NCBI GenBank assembly: GCA_034007745.1
Contig: JAVEQI010000005.1
Coordinates: forward strand, 47,949-111,948
Length of the DNA stretch: 64,000 bases
Source: Desulforapulum sp034007745
GTDB lineage: Bacteria; Desulfobacterota; Desulfobacteria; Desulfobacterales; Desulfobacteraceae
Direction of reading: 5' to 3'
Shown: piece by piece, positions 32,959-40,647 of the stretch
Numbering within the stretch: the first letter of the stretch is position 1
Layout of the letters: the number at the start of each line of letters is the position of its first letter
Notes under the pieces: generated by a model
What the model saw: the letters and a program-made list of their open reading frames with translations, nothing else
Told to the model about the DNA's origin: nothing
Database searches by the model: none
Translations under genes and position numbers: made by a program

Positions 32959-35028
32959 ATGACTGAACAAATCGACAAAATGAGAAATTTATCCCTGGCA
33001 GGTCATGGAGGTGCGGGTAAAACTTCTTTGGCTGAAGCAATGCTCTTTAAGGCAGGTGTTTTAACCCGGCTCGGACGGGTTGAAGAGGGTAACACCGCCA
33101 TGGACTTTCAGCCTGAAGAAGTGAAAAAACAGCAAAGTGTGAGTTCGTCTTTTCACAAATTGTCCTGGAAAAAACATTCCATTACGCTTATGGACACCCC
33201 TGGGGATCAAAATTTTTTTTCATCTGCAAAGATCTGCATGCCTGCGTCCGATGCTGTAATTCTTCTGATCGATGGTGTTGACGGACCTTCCGCCATGACC
33301 GAAGAGGCTGCCGCCTGTGTGGCTTTCCACAAGCTTCCCTGCGTGCTTTTTATAAATAAGCTTGATCGTGAGCGGTCAGACTTTGAGGCGGCCGTTGCAG
33401 CCTCAACTTCATCGTTGAAGCTGAAAACAGTCGTCACCCACCTTCCCATTGGCGCTGCCGAAGGGTTTAAGGGTTTGGTTGATGTCATATCCAACAAGGC
33501 CTACGTATATGACGATGCAGGCAAGGTTGAAATCATTGACGTTCCCTCTGAAATGGCAGATGACGTGGACCTTGCCCGGGAGACCTTCATCGAAAGCGTG
33601 GCAGAGCTGGATGACGAACTTCTTGAAAGCTACCTTGAGGGCGAAACCATACCCCAGGAAGACCTTATAAAGGTCTTTAAACAGGGATTCCATTCGGCTC
33701 AACTTGTCCCTGTGATCGGCGGTTCTGCGACAAAACCTGTGGGCATTGATCTGCTGCTGGACTTTATCAACGACTACCTTCCATCACCAAAGGACAGGGG
33801 GGCATGGACGGCCCTTGATGAAAACGAAACAGAGGTTGAAATAGCTCCTGATCCAGATGCGCCGTTCTGCGGGTTTGTGTTCAACACCATAGTCGACCCC
33901 TATGCCGGAAGGCTGTCATTGATCCGGGTCATCTCGGGAACCCTTGGAAAAGAGGGCAATTTCTTCAACGTCAACAAGGACACCAAAGAACGGTACACCC
34001 AGCTTCTTGAAGTTCTGGGCAAAGAGCAGAAACCCGTCCAGAATGCGGTACCAGGCTCCATTGTGGCCGTTGCCAAACTAAAAGAAACCAAGACCGGTGA
34101 CACCCTCACATTTGACCAGCATCTCAAAATCACCCCCCCTGCCCCCATGCCTCCGGTAATTTCCTTTGCCGTATCATCCAAAGAGAAGGGGGATGAGGAC
34201 AAGATCCACGGTGCCTTGAGAAAAATCATGGAAGAAGACACTGCCCTTCAACTCAAGAGAGAGGTCGAGACAAACGAAACCATTCTTTCCGGCCGGGGCC
34301 TTGTTCACATCGAAACCACCATTGAAAAGATCAAGCGTAAATTCAACGTCGAAATGGTCATCTCAACTCCAAAGGTTCCCTACAGAGAAACCTTTAAGAA
34401 AAAGATAAGGGTCCAGGGACGTCACAAGAAACAGTCCGGAGGTCATGGACAGTTTGGCGACTGCTGGATTATTCTCGAACCTCTGCCCAAGGGATCGGGA
34501 TTTGAATTTGTGGACAAGATCGTTGGCGGTTCGATTCCCAAGACCTATATCCCAGCCGTTGAAAAGGGTGTTTACGAAGCCTCCCAAAAGGGTATTCTTG
34601 CAGGCTTTCCCTGTGTGGATTTCAGGGTCACAGTTGATGACGGTTCCTACCATTCCGTGGATTCATCTGAAATGGCATTCAAGATAGCAGGCTCCGTGGC
34701 CTTTAAAAAAGCGGCCGAAGGTGCAAAGCCCACCCTCCTAGAGCCGATCATGAAGATTTCGATCCTGATTCCCGATGAGTACACCGGAGATATTATGGGC
34801 GATCTTAACTCAAGGCGGGGCCGGGTCCTCGGCATGGACACCGAGGGTGATAAACAGGTGATCAATGCCCACGTCCCCATGGCCGAGATTTTGAGATATG
34901 CGCCTGACCTGCGCTCCATGACCGGTGGAAGGGGTACTTTCCACATGGAATTTGACCATTACGATGAGGTACCGGGTGAGCTTTCCGCCAAGGTGCTGGA
35001 AAAGATCATTGCCGAACGTGAAGAGTAA
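32959..35028 (+). CDS. Elongation factor G paralogue
   Basis: Translation GTPase of 689 residues from the ATG at 32959, which follows a GGAG site; an upstream GTG extension is not supported. G1 GHGGAGKTSL, G3 DTPGDQNFF and G4 NKLDRE are present, with EF-G domains II-V (GGHGQFGDCWIILEPLPKG). The effector region is shorter and unlike canonical EF-G: the usual IDWM...RGITI stretch is replaced by FQPEEVKKQQSV. It is therefore the second EF-G-like protein found in many deltaproteobacteria, not the str-operon fusA. Its ribosomal role is uncertain. Confidence 0.88.
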   Translation: MTEQIDKMRNLSLAGHGGAGKTSLAEAMLFKAGVLTRLGRVEEGNTAMDFQPEEVKKQQSVSSSFHKLSWKKHSITLMDTPGDQNFFSSAKICMPASDAVILLIDGVDGPSAMTEEAAACVAFHKLPCVLFINKLDRERSDFEAAVAASTSSLKLKTVVTHLPIGAAEGFKGLVDVISNKAYVYDDAGKVEIIDVPSEMADDVDLARETFIESVAELDDELLESYLEGETIPQEDLIKVFKQGFHSAQLVPVIGGSATKPVGIDLLLDFINDYLPSPKDRGAWTALDENETEVEIAPDPDAPFCGFVFNTIVDPYAGRLSLIRVISGTLGKEGNFFNVNKDTKERYTQLLEVLGKEQKPVQNAVPGSIVAVAKLKETKTGDTLTFDQHLKITPPAPMPPVISFAVSSKEKGDEDKIHGALRKIMEEDTALQLKREVETNETILSGRGLVHIETTIEKIKRKFNVEMVISTPKVPYRETFKKKIRVQGRHKKQSGGHGQFGDCWIILEPLPKGSGFEFVDKIVGGSIPKTYIPAVEKGVYEASQKGILAGFPCVDFRVTVDDGSYHSVDSSEMAFKIAGSVAFKKAAEGAKPTLLEPIMKISILIPDEYTGDIMGDLNSRRGRVLGMDTEGDKQVINAHVPMAEILRYAPDLRSMTGGRGTFHMEFDHYDEVPGELSAKVLEKIIAEREE

Positions 35029-35033
35029 ATAGT

Positions 35034-35095
35034 TGCCGGGTTTTGTTCCTTGACCCGGCATGCCAAACATAGAGACGCCTGTATTGGGCGTCTCT
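35034..35095. terminator. Two hairpins between convergent EF-G paralogue and purC
   Basis: Stem 1: TGCCGGGT / ACCCGGCA (35034-35041, 35053-35060). Stem 2: AGAGACGCC / GGCGTCTCT (35071-35079, 35087-35095). Neither has a clean T-run; as a pair between convergent genes they are probable transcription ends. Confidence 0.5.
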
Positions 35096-35179
35096 GATCT
35101 GTGCACCCCAGGGGAGATGGTATTTTCGTTTATATAGGACAGCCCAGACCTGCTCCATGGTGGTGAGGCTATTCTTCCA

Positions 35180-36079
35180 TCATTTTTGTCCTGTAATGAG
35201 ATCTAACACCTCTTGGTACTTGGCTGAGGTTCCGGCGATGACTTCTTTTGGAAGTCTTGGTCCCGGGGCCTTCTGGTCCCAGCCGGATGAGATGAGCCAG
35301 TCCCTTACAAACTGCTTGTCATAGCTCTTTTGTGACCCTCCCGGTGCATAGGTATCCATTGGCCAAAACCTCGATGAGTCCGGGGTCATAACCTCGTCAA
35401 TCAGGACTATCGCATCGTCCACGATTCCAAACTCGAACTTGGTGTCGGCAATTATGATTCCTCGCTCAAGGGCAAGTTGTGCCCCCCTTTTGTAAATCTC
35501 GAGGCTCAGGTCCCTGAGGGTTTCCGCCCGCTCCTGACCGATGAGGTCAATGGTTTTGGCAAAATCGATGTTGATGTCGTGATCCCCGACCTCGGCCTTG
35601 GTCGAGGGGGTATAGATGGGTTCTGGAAGCCGGTCTGACTGAATAAGGCCCCTGGGAAGAGTGATGCCACAAAGGGTGCCGTTCTTCTGGTAGGATTTCC
35701 ATCCGGAGCCTGAAATATATCCCCGGACAATGCACTCCACCGGCAGGGGTTCTGCTTTTTTAACAAGCATGGTACGCCCCTCCAGAATATCCCCATAGGG
35801 CTTGCAGACTTCCGGAAAATCGGCCACATCCGTTGAGATAAGATGGTTTTTTACAAGCCCTGACATCTGTTTAAACCAGAAGGCGGAGATCTGTGTGAGC
35901 ACCCTCCCCTTTCCTGGAATGCCGTCTGGAAGAACAACGTCAAAGGCTGAAAGCCTGTCGGTTGTCACCATTAAGTATGCATCATCAGTGTCATAGATAT
36001 CCCTTACCTTGCCCTTTCTGATCAGTTTTAAATCTGCAAATTGTGTCTCAAGAACCGTTCTGTCCATATTTTTATCCAT
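35180..36079 (-). CDS. purC: Phosphoribosylaminoimidazole-succinocarboxamide synthase
   Basis: SAICAR synthase of purine biosynthesis, joining CAIR and aspartate with ATP. It has 299 residues from the ATG at 36079 (a TTG one codon earlier is less likely) with a GGAGAG site. Motifs: RKGKVRDIYDTDDAYLMVTTDRLSAFD, ECIVRGYISGSGWKSY, DTKFEFGI and DEVMTPDSSRFW. The single gene is set apart from other pur genes. Confidence 0.96.
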   Translation of the reverse strand: MDKNMDRTVLETQFADLKLIRKGKVRDIYDTDDAYLMVTTDRLSAFDVVLPDGIPGKGRVLTQISAFWFKQMSGLVKNHLISTDVADFPEVCKPYGDILEGRTMLVKKAEPLPVECIVRGYISGSGWKSYQKNGTLCGITLPRGLIQSDRLPEPIYTPSTKAEVGDHDINIDFAKTIDLIGQERAETLRDLSLEIYKRGAQLALERGIIIADTKFEFGIVDDAIVLIDEVMTPDSSRFWPMDTYAPGGSQKSYDKQFVRDWLISSGWDQKAPGPRLPKEVIAGTSAKYQEVLDLITGQK

Positions 36080-36350
36080 CAAGCTCTCCTCAAATTTTTA
36101 AATAGGCATAAAGCCGCCCCCTTAGACTCCCCTTCAGAATTGACAGTCAGGGTCAGGAAGGCGACACCTATATGTACCATAACCTTACCTGGTTTTCCAT
36201 TCTAAAGAAAATAGTCTTGCAATTAAATATCCATATGATAATTGATTGGTGTTCAACAATGGGAACAGTTGTGTGCTATAATATGTTGATCTTCATTGAA
36301 AAAGCAATTTGGATACATCTTTTAATTTTTTAAATGGGTATTTGAAAATT

Positions 36351-37640
36351 ATGGATATGGAAAACTGGGATTGGGACATCGGGAAGCGCAAAATAGCGGA
36401 TTTTTCCGTTTGGCAGGAACGTTTTTCTTACCTTGAGGAACCCTGTGCAAGTCCTGATGGAGAAAGTATTGCTGCTGTTATCAGAAATGATGAAGAAGAG
36501 TTTACCGTTTCTACCCAGAAATCAGATCAGGAAATAAAAGTCTGGAAAAACGGCTATGACAAGGTCTGGAACCTCAGATATGGGCCTGACGCAAGGCTTT
36601 CCGCCTTTATATCCGACACAGGGGAATGGACCGTTTCAACGGATGACACACCCTGGACAAACACCTTTGACTTTGCCTGGGACATGACCGCAACCTCCGG
36701 GGGAGAACACTTGGCTGTATCGGTTCAAAAGGATCTTGAATACGCCGTTGCCGTCAATGATACGCCCTGGGCCGCAAGCTTTTCCCGCCTCACCGGCATG
36801 ACCCTGAGCCCTGACGGTCTGCATTCAGCTGCAGTTGTTGAAACTGAACCTTTGCTTGAAACCGAAATTTTCAAGTTCAGAAAAGGATGCTATTCGGTTG
36901 CCGTTGACGGCAAAGCCTGGAAGGAGAGCTTTATGAACGTATGGGAGCCGTGTTTTTCCAGCAACGGTGCCCGCACGGCAGCATCGGTCAGGACTAATTA
37001 TCTGGACTACACAATCGCTGTTGACGGCAAAGTGTGGAAGAAAAATTACAGGTCGGTGTGGGCTCCGGTATTTTTTCCTGGCACAGATGAGGTTGTGGCC
37101 CCTGTAAAAGAGGATGGGCAGTGGACCCTTGCCGACAAGGAAGGAGCGATCTGGGACACCTCATTTTATCAACTTTGGCACCCGGCCTTTGCAGGTGAGG
37201 AAAATAACATATGGGCCATTGTTTCACCGAAGTATGGGCTCTGGACAGTGGCTCTGGACGGAAAACCCTGGGATGCAAAATTTAACGAGTTAGTGACCGA
37301 TCTTTCCCTTTCCCTGGATGGTCAGCGGGCTGGATGCGTTTTCAAGCACGACGGCAAATGGGGCATAGCCGTGGACGGCAAACCCTGGCAGGGGCGGTTT
37401 GACATGGCCTGGCAGCCTGTTTTCTGCCCTGATGCAACCCATGTAGCGGCAAAGGTGGAAATCAACGGCAAATACACCCTAGTTATCAATGGAACTGTTC
37501 TTGATCGAAAATTTACACGTCTTGAAATGCCAATTTTCAGCCAGGACGGCAGACGGCTCCTGATCAGAGGAATTGAAAAAAACATTTTTTACCGGGAAAT
37601 CATTGACCTTGGTCAACTATCCGGTCAAATATCTGGTTGA
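36351..37640 (+). CDS. tmcD: Tmc complex tryptophan-rich repeat subunit TmcD
   Basis: Cytoplasmic-type, tryptophan-rich protein of about 429 residues made of nine or so beta-propeller-like repeats of about 45 residues with the core VAVDGKxW: IAVDGKVW, VALDGKPW, IAVDGKPW and others, each followed by F-x-x-V/L-W-x-P-x-F. TmcD is the WD40-like subunit of the Tmc transmembrane redox complex. No signal peptide is seen. The ATG at 36351 is chosen over a TTG at 36309. It is first in this tmc operon, so the order D-C-B-A is the reverse of the A-B-C-D order I recall for Desulfovibrio. Confidence 0.8.
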   Translation: MDMENWDWDIGKRKIADFSVWQERFSYLEEPCASPDGESIAAVIRNDEEEFTVSTQKSDQEIKVWKNGYDKVWNLRYGPDARLSAFISDTGEWTVSTDDTPWTNTFDFAWDMTATSGGEHLAVSVQKDLEYAVAVNDTPWAASFSRLTGMTLSPDGLHSAAVVETEPLLETEIFKFRKGCYSVAVDGKAWKESFMNVWEPCFSSNGARTAASVRTNYLDYTIAVDGKVWKKNYRSVWAPVFFPGTDEVVAPVKEDGQWTLADKEGAIWDTSFYQLWHPAFAGEENNIWAIVSPKYGLWTVALDGKPWDAKFNELVTDLSLSLDGQRAGCVFKHDGKWGIAVDGKPWQGRFDMAWQPVFCPDATHVAAKVEINGKYTLVINGTVLDRKFTRLEMPIFSQDGRRLLIRGIEKNIFYREIIDLGQLSGQISG

Positions 37641-37658
37641 TTATAAGGAGACTCTGAT

Positions 37659-38318
37659 ATGCACGATATTTACACTTTTGTCACAGGCCCCCTGGCATGG
37701 TTCTCCTTTGCCATTTTCCTGGGCGGCAGCCTCTTTAGATTCGTAAGTCTGTTCAGGCTTGCCCGAAAAAAAGACAGGGCCGTTTTTGAGTACATGAGCC
37801 TTAAATTTGCCCTGCGATCCATTACCCGATGGCTCACCCCTTTTGCCACTCACAATATGCGTATCAATCCTGCCATGACAATTGTCACCTTTGCCTTTCA
37901 CATCTGTCTCTTCCTGGCACCGCTCTTTGTGTTTGCCCATGTAATCCTGATCTACGAGAGCTTTGGCATAAGCTATCCCTCACTGCCCAATGGGGTTGCG
38001 GATGTTTTTTCCATTGTGGTCATCCTCTCCTGTGTCTTTTTTGCCGGAAGAAGGATAATGCTGCCAGAAGTAAAATATCTCACCACCTGGGTTGACATTG
38101 CTCTTCTACTGGTGGTGGCGGCACCTTTTTTAACGGGTGTCTGGGCCTTTCATCAATGGGCTGGGTTTGAAATCATGACCCTTGTCCACATTTTATCAGG
38201 CGAACTCATGCTTGTCCTCATTCCGTTTACAAAATTGTTTCACATGTTTTTGTTTCCCTTTATCCGGGGGTATATGGGGTCTGAGTTCGGCGGCGTAAGA
38301 ATGGCTAAGGACTGGTAG
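37659..38318 (+). CDS. tmcC: Tmc complex membrane cytochrome b-like subunit TmcC
   Basis: A 219-residue integral membrane protein with five hydrophobic helices, of the nitrate-reductase gamma / HdrE-like cytochrome b type. Conserved His residues occur in the helices (FAHVILIYE, LVHILSGELMLVLIPFTKLFHMF), giving probable haem b ligands. It would pass electrons between the periplasmic TmcA and the cytoplasmic TmcB. The ATG has a GGAGA site and lies 18 nt after tmcD. Confidence 0.9.
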   Translation: MHDIYTFVTGPLAWFSFAIFLGGSLFRFVSLFRLARKKDRAVFEYMSLKFALRSITRWLTPFATHNMRINPAMTIVTFAFHICLFLAPLFVFAHVILIYESFGISYPSLPNGVADVFSIVVILSCVFFAGRRIMLPEVKYLTTWVDIALLLVVAAPFLTGVWAFHQWAGFEIMTLVHILSGELMLVLIPFTKLFHMFLFPFIRGYMGSEFGGVRMAKDW

Positions 38319-38384
38319 GGAACAGCTCTGCACCCCCCGCAACAGCAGTCAAAACAACCATATTAAATAAAGGATCGGTTTTTC

Positions 38385-39725
38385 ATGAGTGATTCAAAAC
38401 CAATCACAGAAAGTATCAACGAGGACAAGGGAATCATGGCCGGAGTGGAACAGCTCTCGCCTGAAAAAATAGAACGGATCATCAACGAGGTTATTGATAA
38501 GGAAACTGGCGCTAAGCTAAAGGTTTACGTGGACACCTGCGTCCATTGCGGGCTTTGCAGTGACGGGTGTCATTTTTTCATCTCAAGGGACAGGGACCCC
38601 AGATTTTCTCCGGCCGGCAAGGTCAAGCAGACCATGTGGGAGATCATGCGCAAAAAAGGGCGGGTATCCCCCGAATTCATCAAGCAGGCCGCAGTGGTCG
38701 CCTATACCCAGTGCAACCTGTGCAAGCGCTGCGCCATGTACTGCCCCTTTGGCATAGACATCGCCTATGTACTCTCGGTGATGCGCAGGATCTGCCACAG
38801 GCTGGGAGTGGTTCCCCTTTACATCCAGGACACGGCCCACAGCCATTCTGTGACCGCCAACCAGATGTGGGTAAAGGACGACGAGTGGATAGATACCCTC
38901 ATGTGGCAGGAGGAGGAGGCAAGGGACGAGATGCCCAACCTGAGGATCCCCCTGGACGTTGAGGGCAGCAACACCTTTTACTCGGTCATCGGCCCCGAAC
39001 CCAAATTCAGGGCCCAGCTGATCTACCAGGCCGCCATGATAATGGAGGCGGCAGGCGAAAGCTGGACCATGCCTTCCTCTCCCGGGTGGGACAATTCAGA
39101 CATGTGCATGTTCACCGGCGATTATGACATGATGGAAAGGCTTAAAAAGATTCATTTTGAGACTGCCTTGGGCCTCAAGGTCAAAAGAATCGTCATGGGC
39201 GAATGCGGCCATGCCTTTCGATCGGTCTACGACATGGGCAACCGGGCATTGGGATGGAAAATGCCCCCCATCCCAGTCATCCATGCCATCGAATATTACC
39301 ATGAGATCTTTGCCCAGGAAAAGATAAAGATCAAAAAGAAGTTTGAACGGCCCGTCACCCTCCACGACCCGTGCAATATCGTCAGGGGAAGGGGGCTTCA
39401 CCACATGGCGAGAAACGTGGTCAACGCCACCTGCAAGACCTTTATCGAGATGACGCCCAACTGCGAGCATAACTACTGCTGCGGTGCCGGCGGCGGGGTG
39501 ATCAACTGCGGCCCTCCGTTCAAGAATGCCCGGGTGGAAAGCAGCAAGGTAAAGGCGGAACAGCTCTTTGCCGCCAAGGCAAAGGGGGCCGAGGTGGTCA
39601 TTGCCCCTTGTCACAACTGCCATGGAGGCCTTGAAGACATAATTCACCACTATGGGGTCGACATGGAGCTTAAGTTCCTCGGAGACATTATCTATGAAAT
39701 CATGGAAATACCTGGAGAGCATTAG
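38385..39725 (+). CDS. tmcB: Tmc complex HdrD-like iron-sulfur subunit TmcB
   Basis: A 446-residue protein with two ferredoxin motifs (C52-x2-C55-x2-C58-x3-C62 and C110-x2-C113-x2-C116-x3-C120) and a C-terminal part with cysteine-rich CCG-type domains: HDPCNIVRGRG and the YCCGAGGG motif that ligates the non-cubane cluster in HdrB/HdrD. It is the cytoplasmic electron-accepting subunit, possibly reacting with a disulfide or linking to sulfite reduction. The codon usage is markedly GC-richer than in its neighbours. Confidence 0.92.
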   Translation: MSDSKPITESINEDKGIMAGVEQLSPEKIERIINEVIDKETGAKLKVYVDTCVHCGLCSDGCHFFISRDRDPRFSPAGKVKQTMWEIMRKKGRVSPEFIKQAAVVAYTQCNLCKRCAMYCPFGIDIAYVLSVMRRICHRLGVVPLYIQDTAHSHSVTANQMWVKDDEWIDTLMWQEEEARDEMPNLRIPLDVEGSNTFYSVIGPEPKFRAQLIYQAAMIMEAAGESWTMPSSPGWDNSDMCMFTGDYDMMERLKKIHFETALGLKVKRIVMGECGHAFRSVYDMGNRALGWKMPPIPVIHAIEYYHEIFAQEKIKIKKKFERPVTLHDPCNIVRGRGLHHMARNVVNATCKTFIEMTPNCEHNYCCGAGGGVINCGPPFKNARVESSKVKAEQLFAAKAKGAEVVIAPCHNCHGGLEDIIHHYGVDMELKFLGDIIYEIMEIPGEH

Positions 39726-39726
39726 A

Positions 39727-39810
39727 TAGTAGGTAGTGGGCAGTAAATGGTAAATAGTAGACAGTGGGTAGTGGATGGTAAATGGTAGGTACTGCCTACT
39801 ACCTACTAAT
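39727..39810. repeat. Twelve-unit heptad array with inverted ends, between tmcB and tmcA
   Basis: Units in exact 7-nt register begin right after the tmcB stop: TAGTAGG, TAGTGGG, CAGTAAA, TGGTAAA, TAGTAGA, CAGTGGG, TAGTGGA, TGGTAAA, TGGTAGG, then TACTGCC, TACTACC, TACTAAT. The first 19 nt (39727-39745) are the reverse complement of 39790-39808 with one mismatch, so the mRNA can form a long hairpin just before tmcA. Confidence 0.85.
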
Positions 39811-39828
39811 TAAAAGGGGGAAGTTCTA

Positions 39829-40233
39829 TTGACTGACAAAGTAAAAAAATATATTTTCATAATTATGGCATCTGCCCTTGTTCTTGGGCCATTCACAGCC
39901 TGGGCAGAAGAGTGCATGAACATTGACGAGGCTGTTTTCATCAATAAGACAAGGCCCTTTGTCTGCTTTGTCCACGATGAGCACAATTATAATGCAGGAA
40001 TTGAAGAGTGCGATGTCTGCCACCATCTATACGAGGATGGAAAGCTTTTAGAAGGTGAAATCAGCGAAGATATGGCCTGCTCAGAGTGCCATGGGTCAAG
40101 GGATGACCCTAAACATTTCGAACTTATCGCAACCTACCATGACCGCTGTCGGTCCTGTCATCTTGACGAGAAAAAGGGGCCTGTCACCTGTGCCGGATGC
40201 CACAAAAAGAAAAACAAAAAGGAGACAAAATGA
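39829..40233 (+). CDS. tmcA: Tetraheme cytochrome c3 TmcA
   Basis: Periplasmic type II cytochrome c3 of 134 residues. A signal peptide (residues 1-26, ending AWA) is followed by an acidic mature protein with four CXXCH haem sites: C61-H65, C84-H88, C107-H111, C121-H125. Additional His residues (HDEHN, HH, KHFE, TYHD) give the bis-His ligands. It accepts electrons from hydrogenase or formate dehydrogenase via the main c3 pool and passes them to TmcC/TmcB. The start is TTG at 39829; the stop overlaps the response regulator start. Confidence 0.93.
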   Translation: MTDKVKKYIFIIMASALVLGPFTAWAEECMNIDEAVFINKTRPFVCFVHDEHNYNAGIEECDVCHHLYEDGKLLEGEISEDMACSECHGSRDDPKHFELIATYHDRCRSCHLDEKKGPVTCAGCHKKKNKKETK

Positions 40234-40583
40234 CAAAAAAAATACTGGTCGTGGATGACGACCCCGTCATTGTCAAATACCTTGTGAATATCTTCAACGA
40301 TAACGGATATGAGACCTGTTCTGCAAATGACGGTGCAGAGGCATTTGAAGTGCTTAAAGAGGAAAACCCAGATCTGATAACCCTGGATCTTGAAATGCCC
40401 AAGGAGTGGGGCCCCAAATTTTTCAGAAGGCTCTCCAAACAGGAGGCATATAAGGATATTCCCGTCATCGTAATCTCTGGGCTTGCAAGTCGCCATCTGA
40501 GCATTGACAAGGCCATAACTTGGTTAACAAAGCCCTTTGATCCTGAAAAACTGATTGGAATTGTTAAAAATACCATTGGGTAA
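40230..40583 (+). CDS. Single-domain response regulator
   Basis: A 117-residue CheY-like receiver with acidic pocket D9-D11, phosphoacceptor D53 (LITLDLEMP), the conserved Ser in VISGLA and Lys in TKPFD. No output domain. Its ATG overlaps the tmcA stop (ATGA) after a GGAG site, so it is part of the tmc transcript. It probably relays phosphate among the kinases downstream. Confidence 0.9.
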   Translation: MTKKILVVDDDPVIVKYLVNIFNDNGYETCSANDGAEAFEVLKEENPDLITLDLEMPKEWGPKFFRRLSKQEAYKDIPVIVISGLASRHLSIDKAITWLTKPFDPEKLIGIVKNTIG

Positions 40584-40647
40584 CCCCAACAGGGCCGAAA
40601 GCAGCTCTTCTGTCTTTAGCCCGGGGAAGACAAAACGGATCCCAGCC

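Noticed and set aside
39727..39810. CRISPR array
   Set aside because: Units are 7 nt, contiguous and degenerate, with no spacers and no cas genes in the window.
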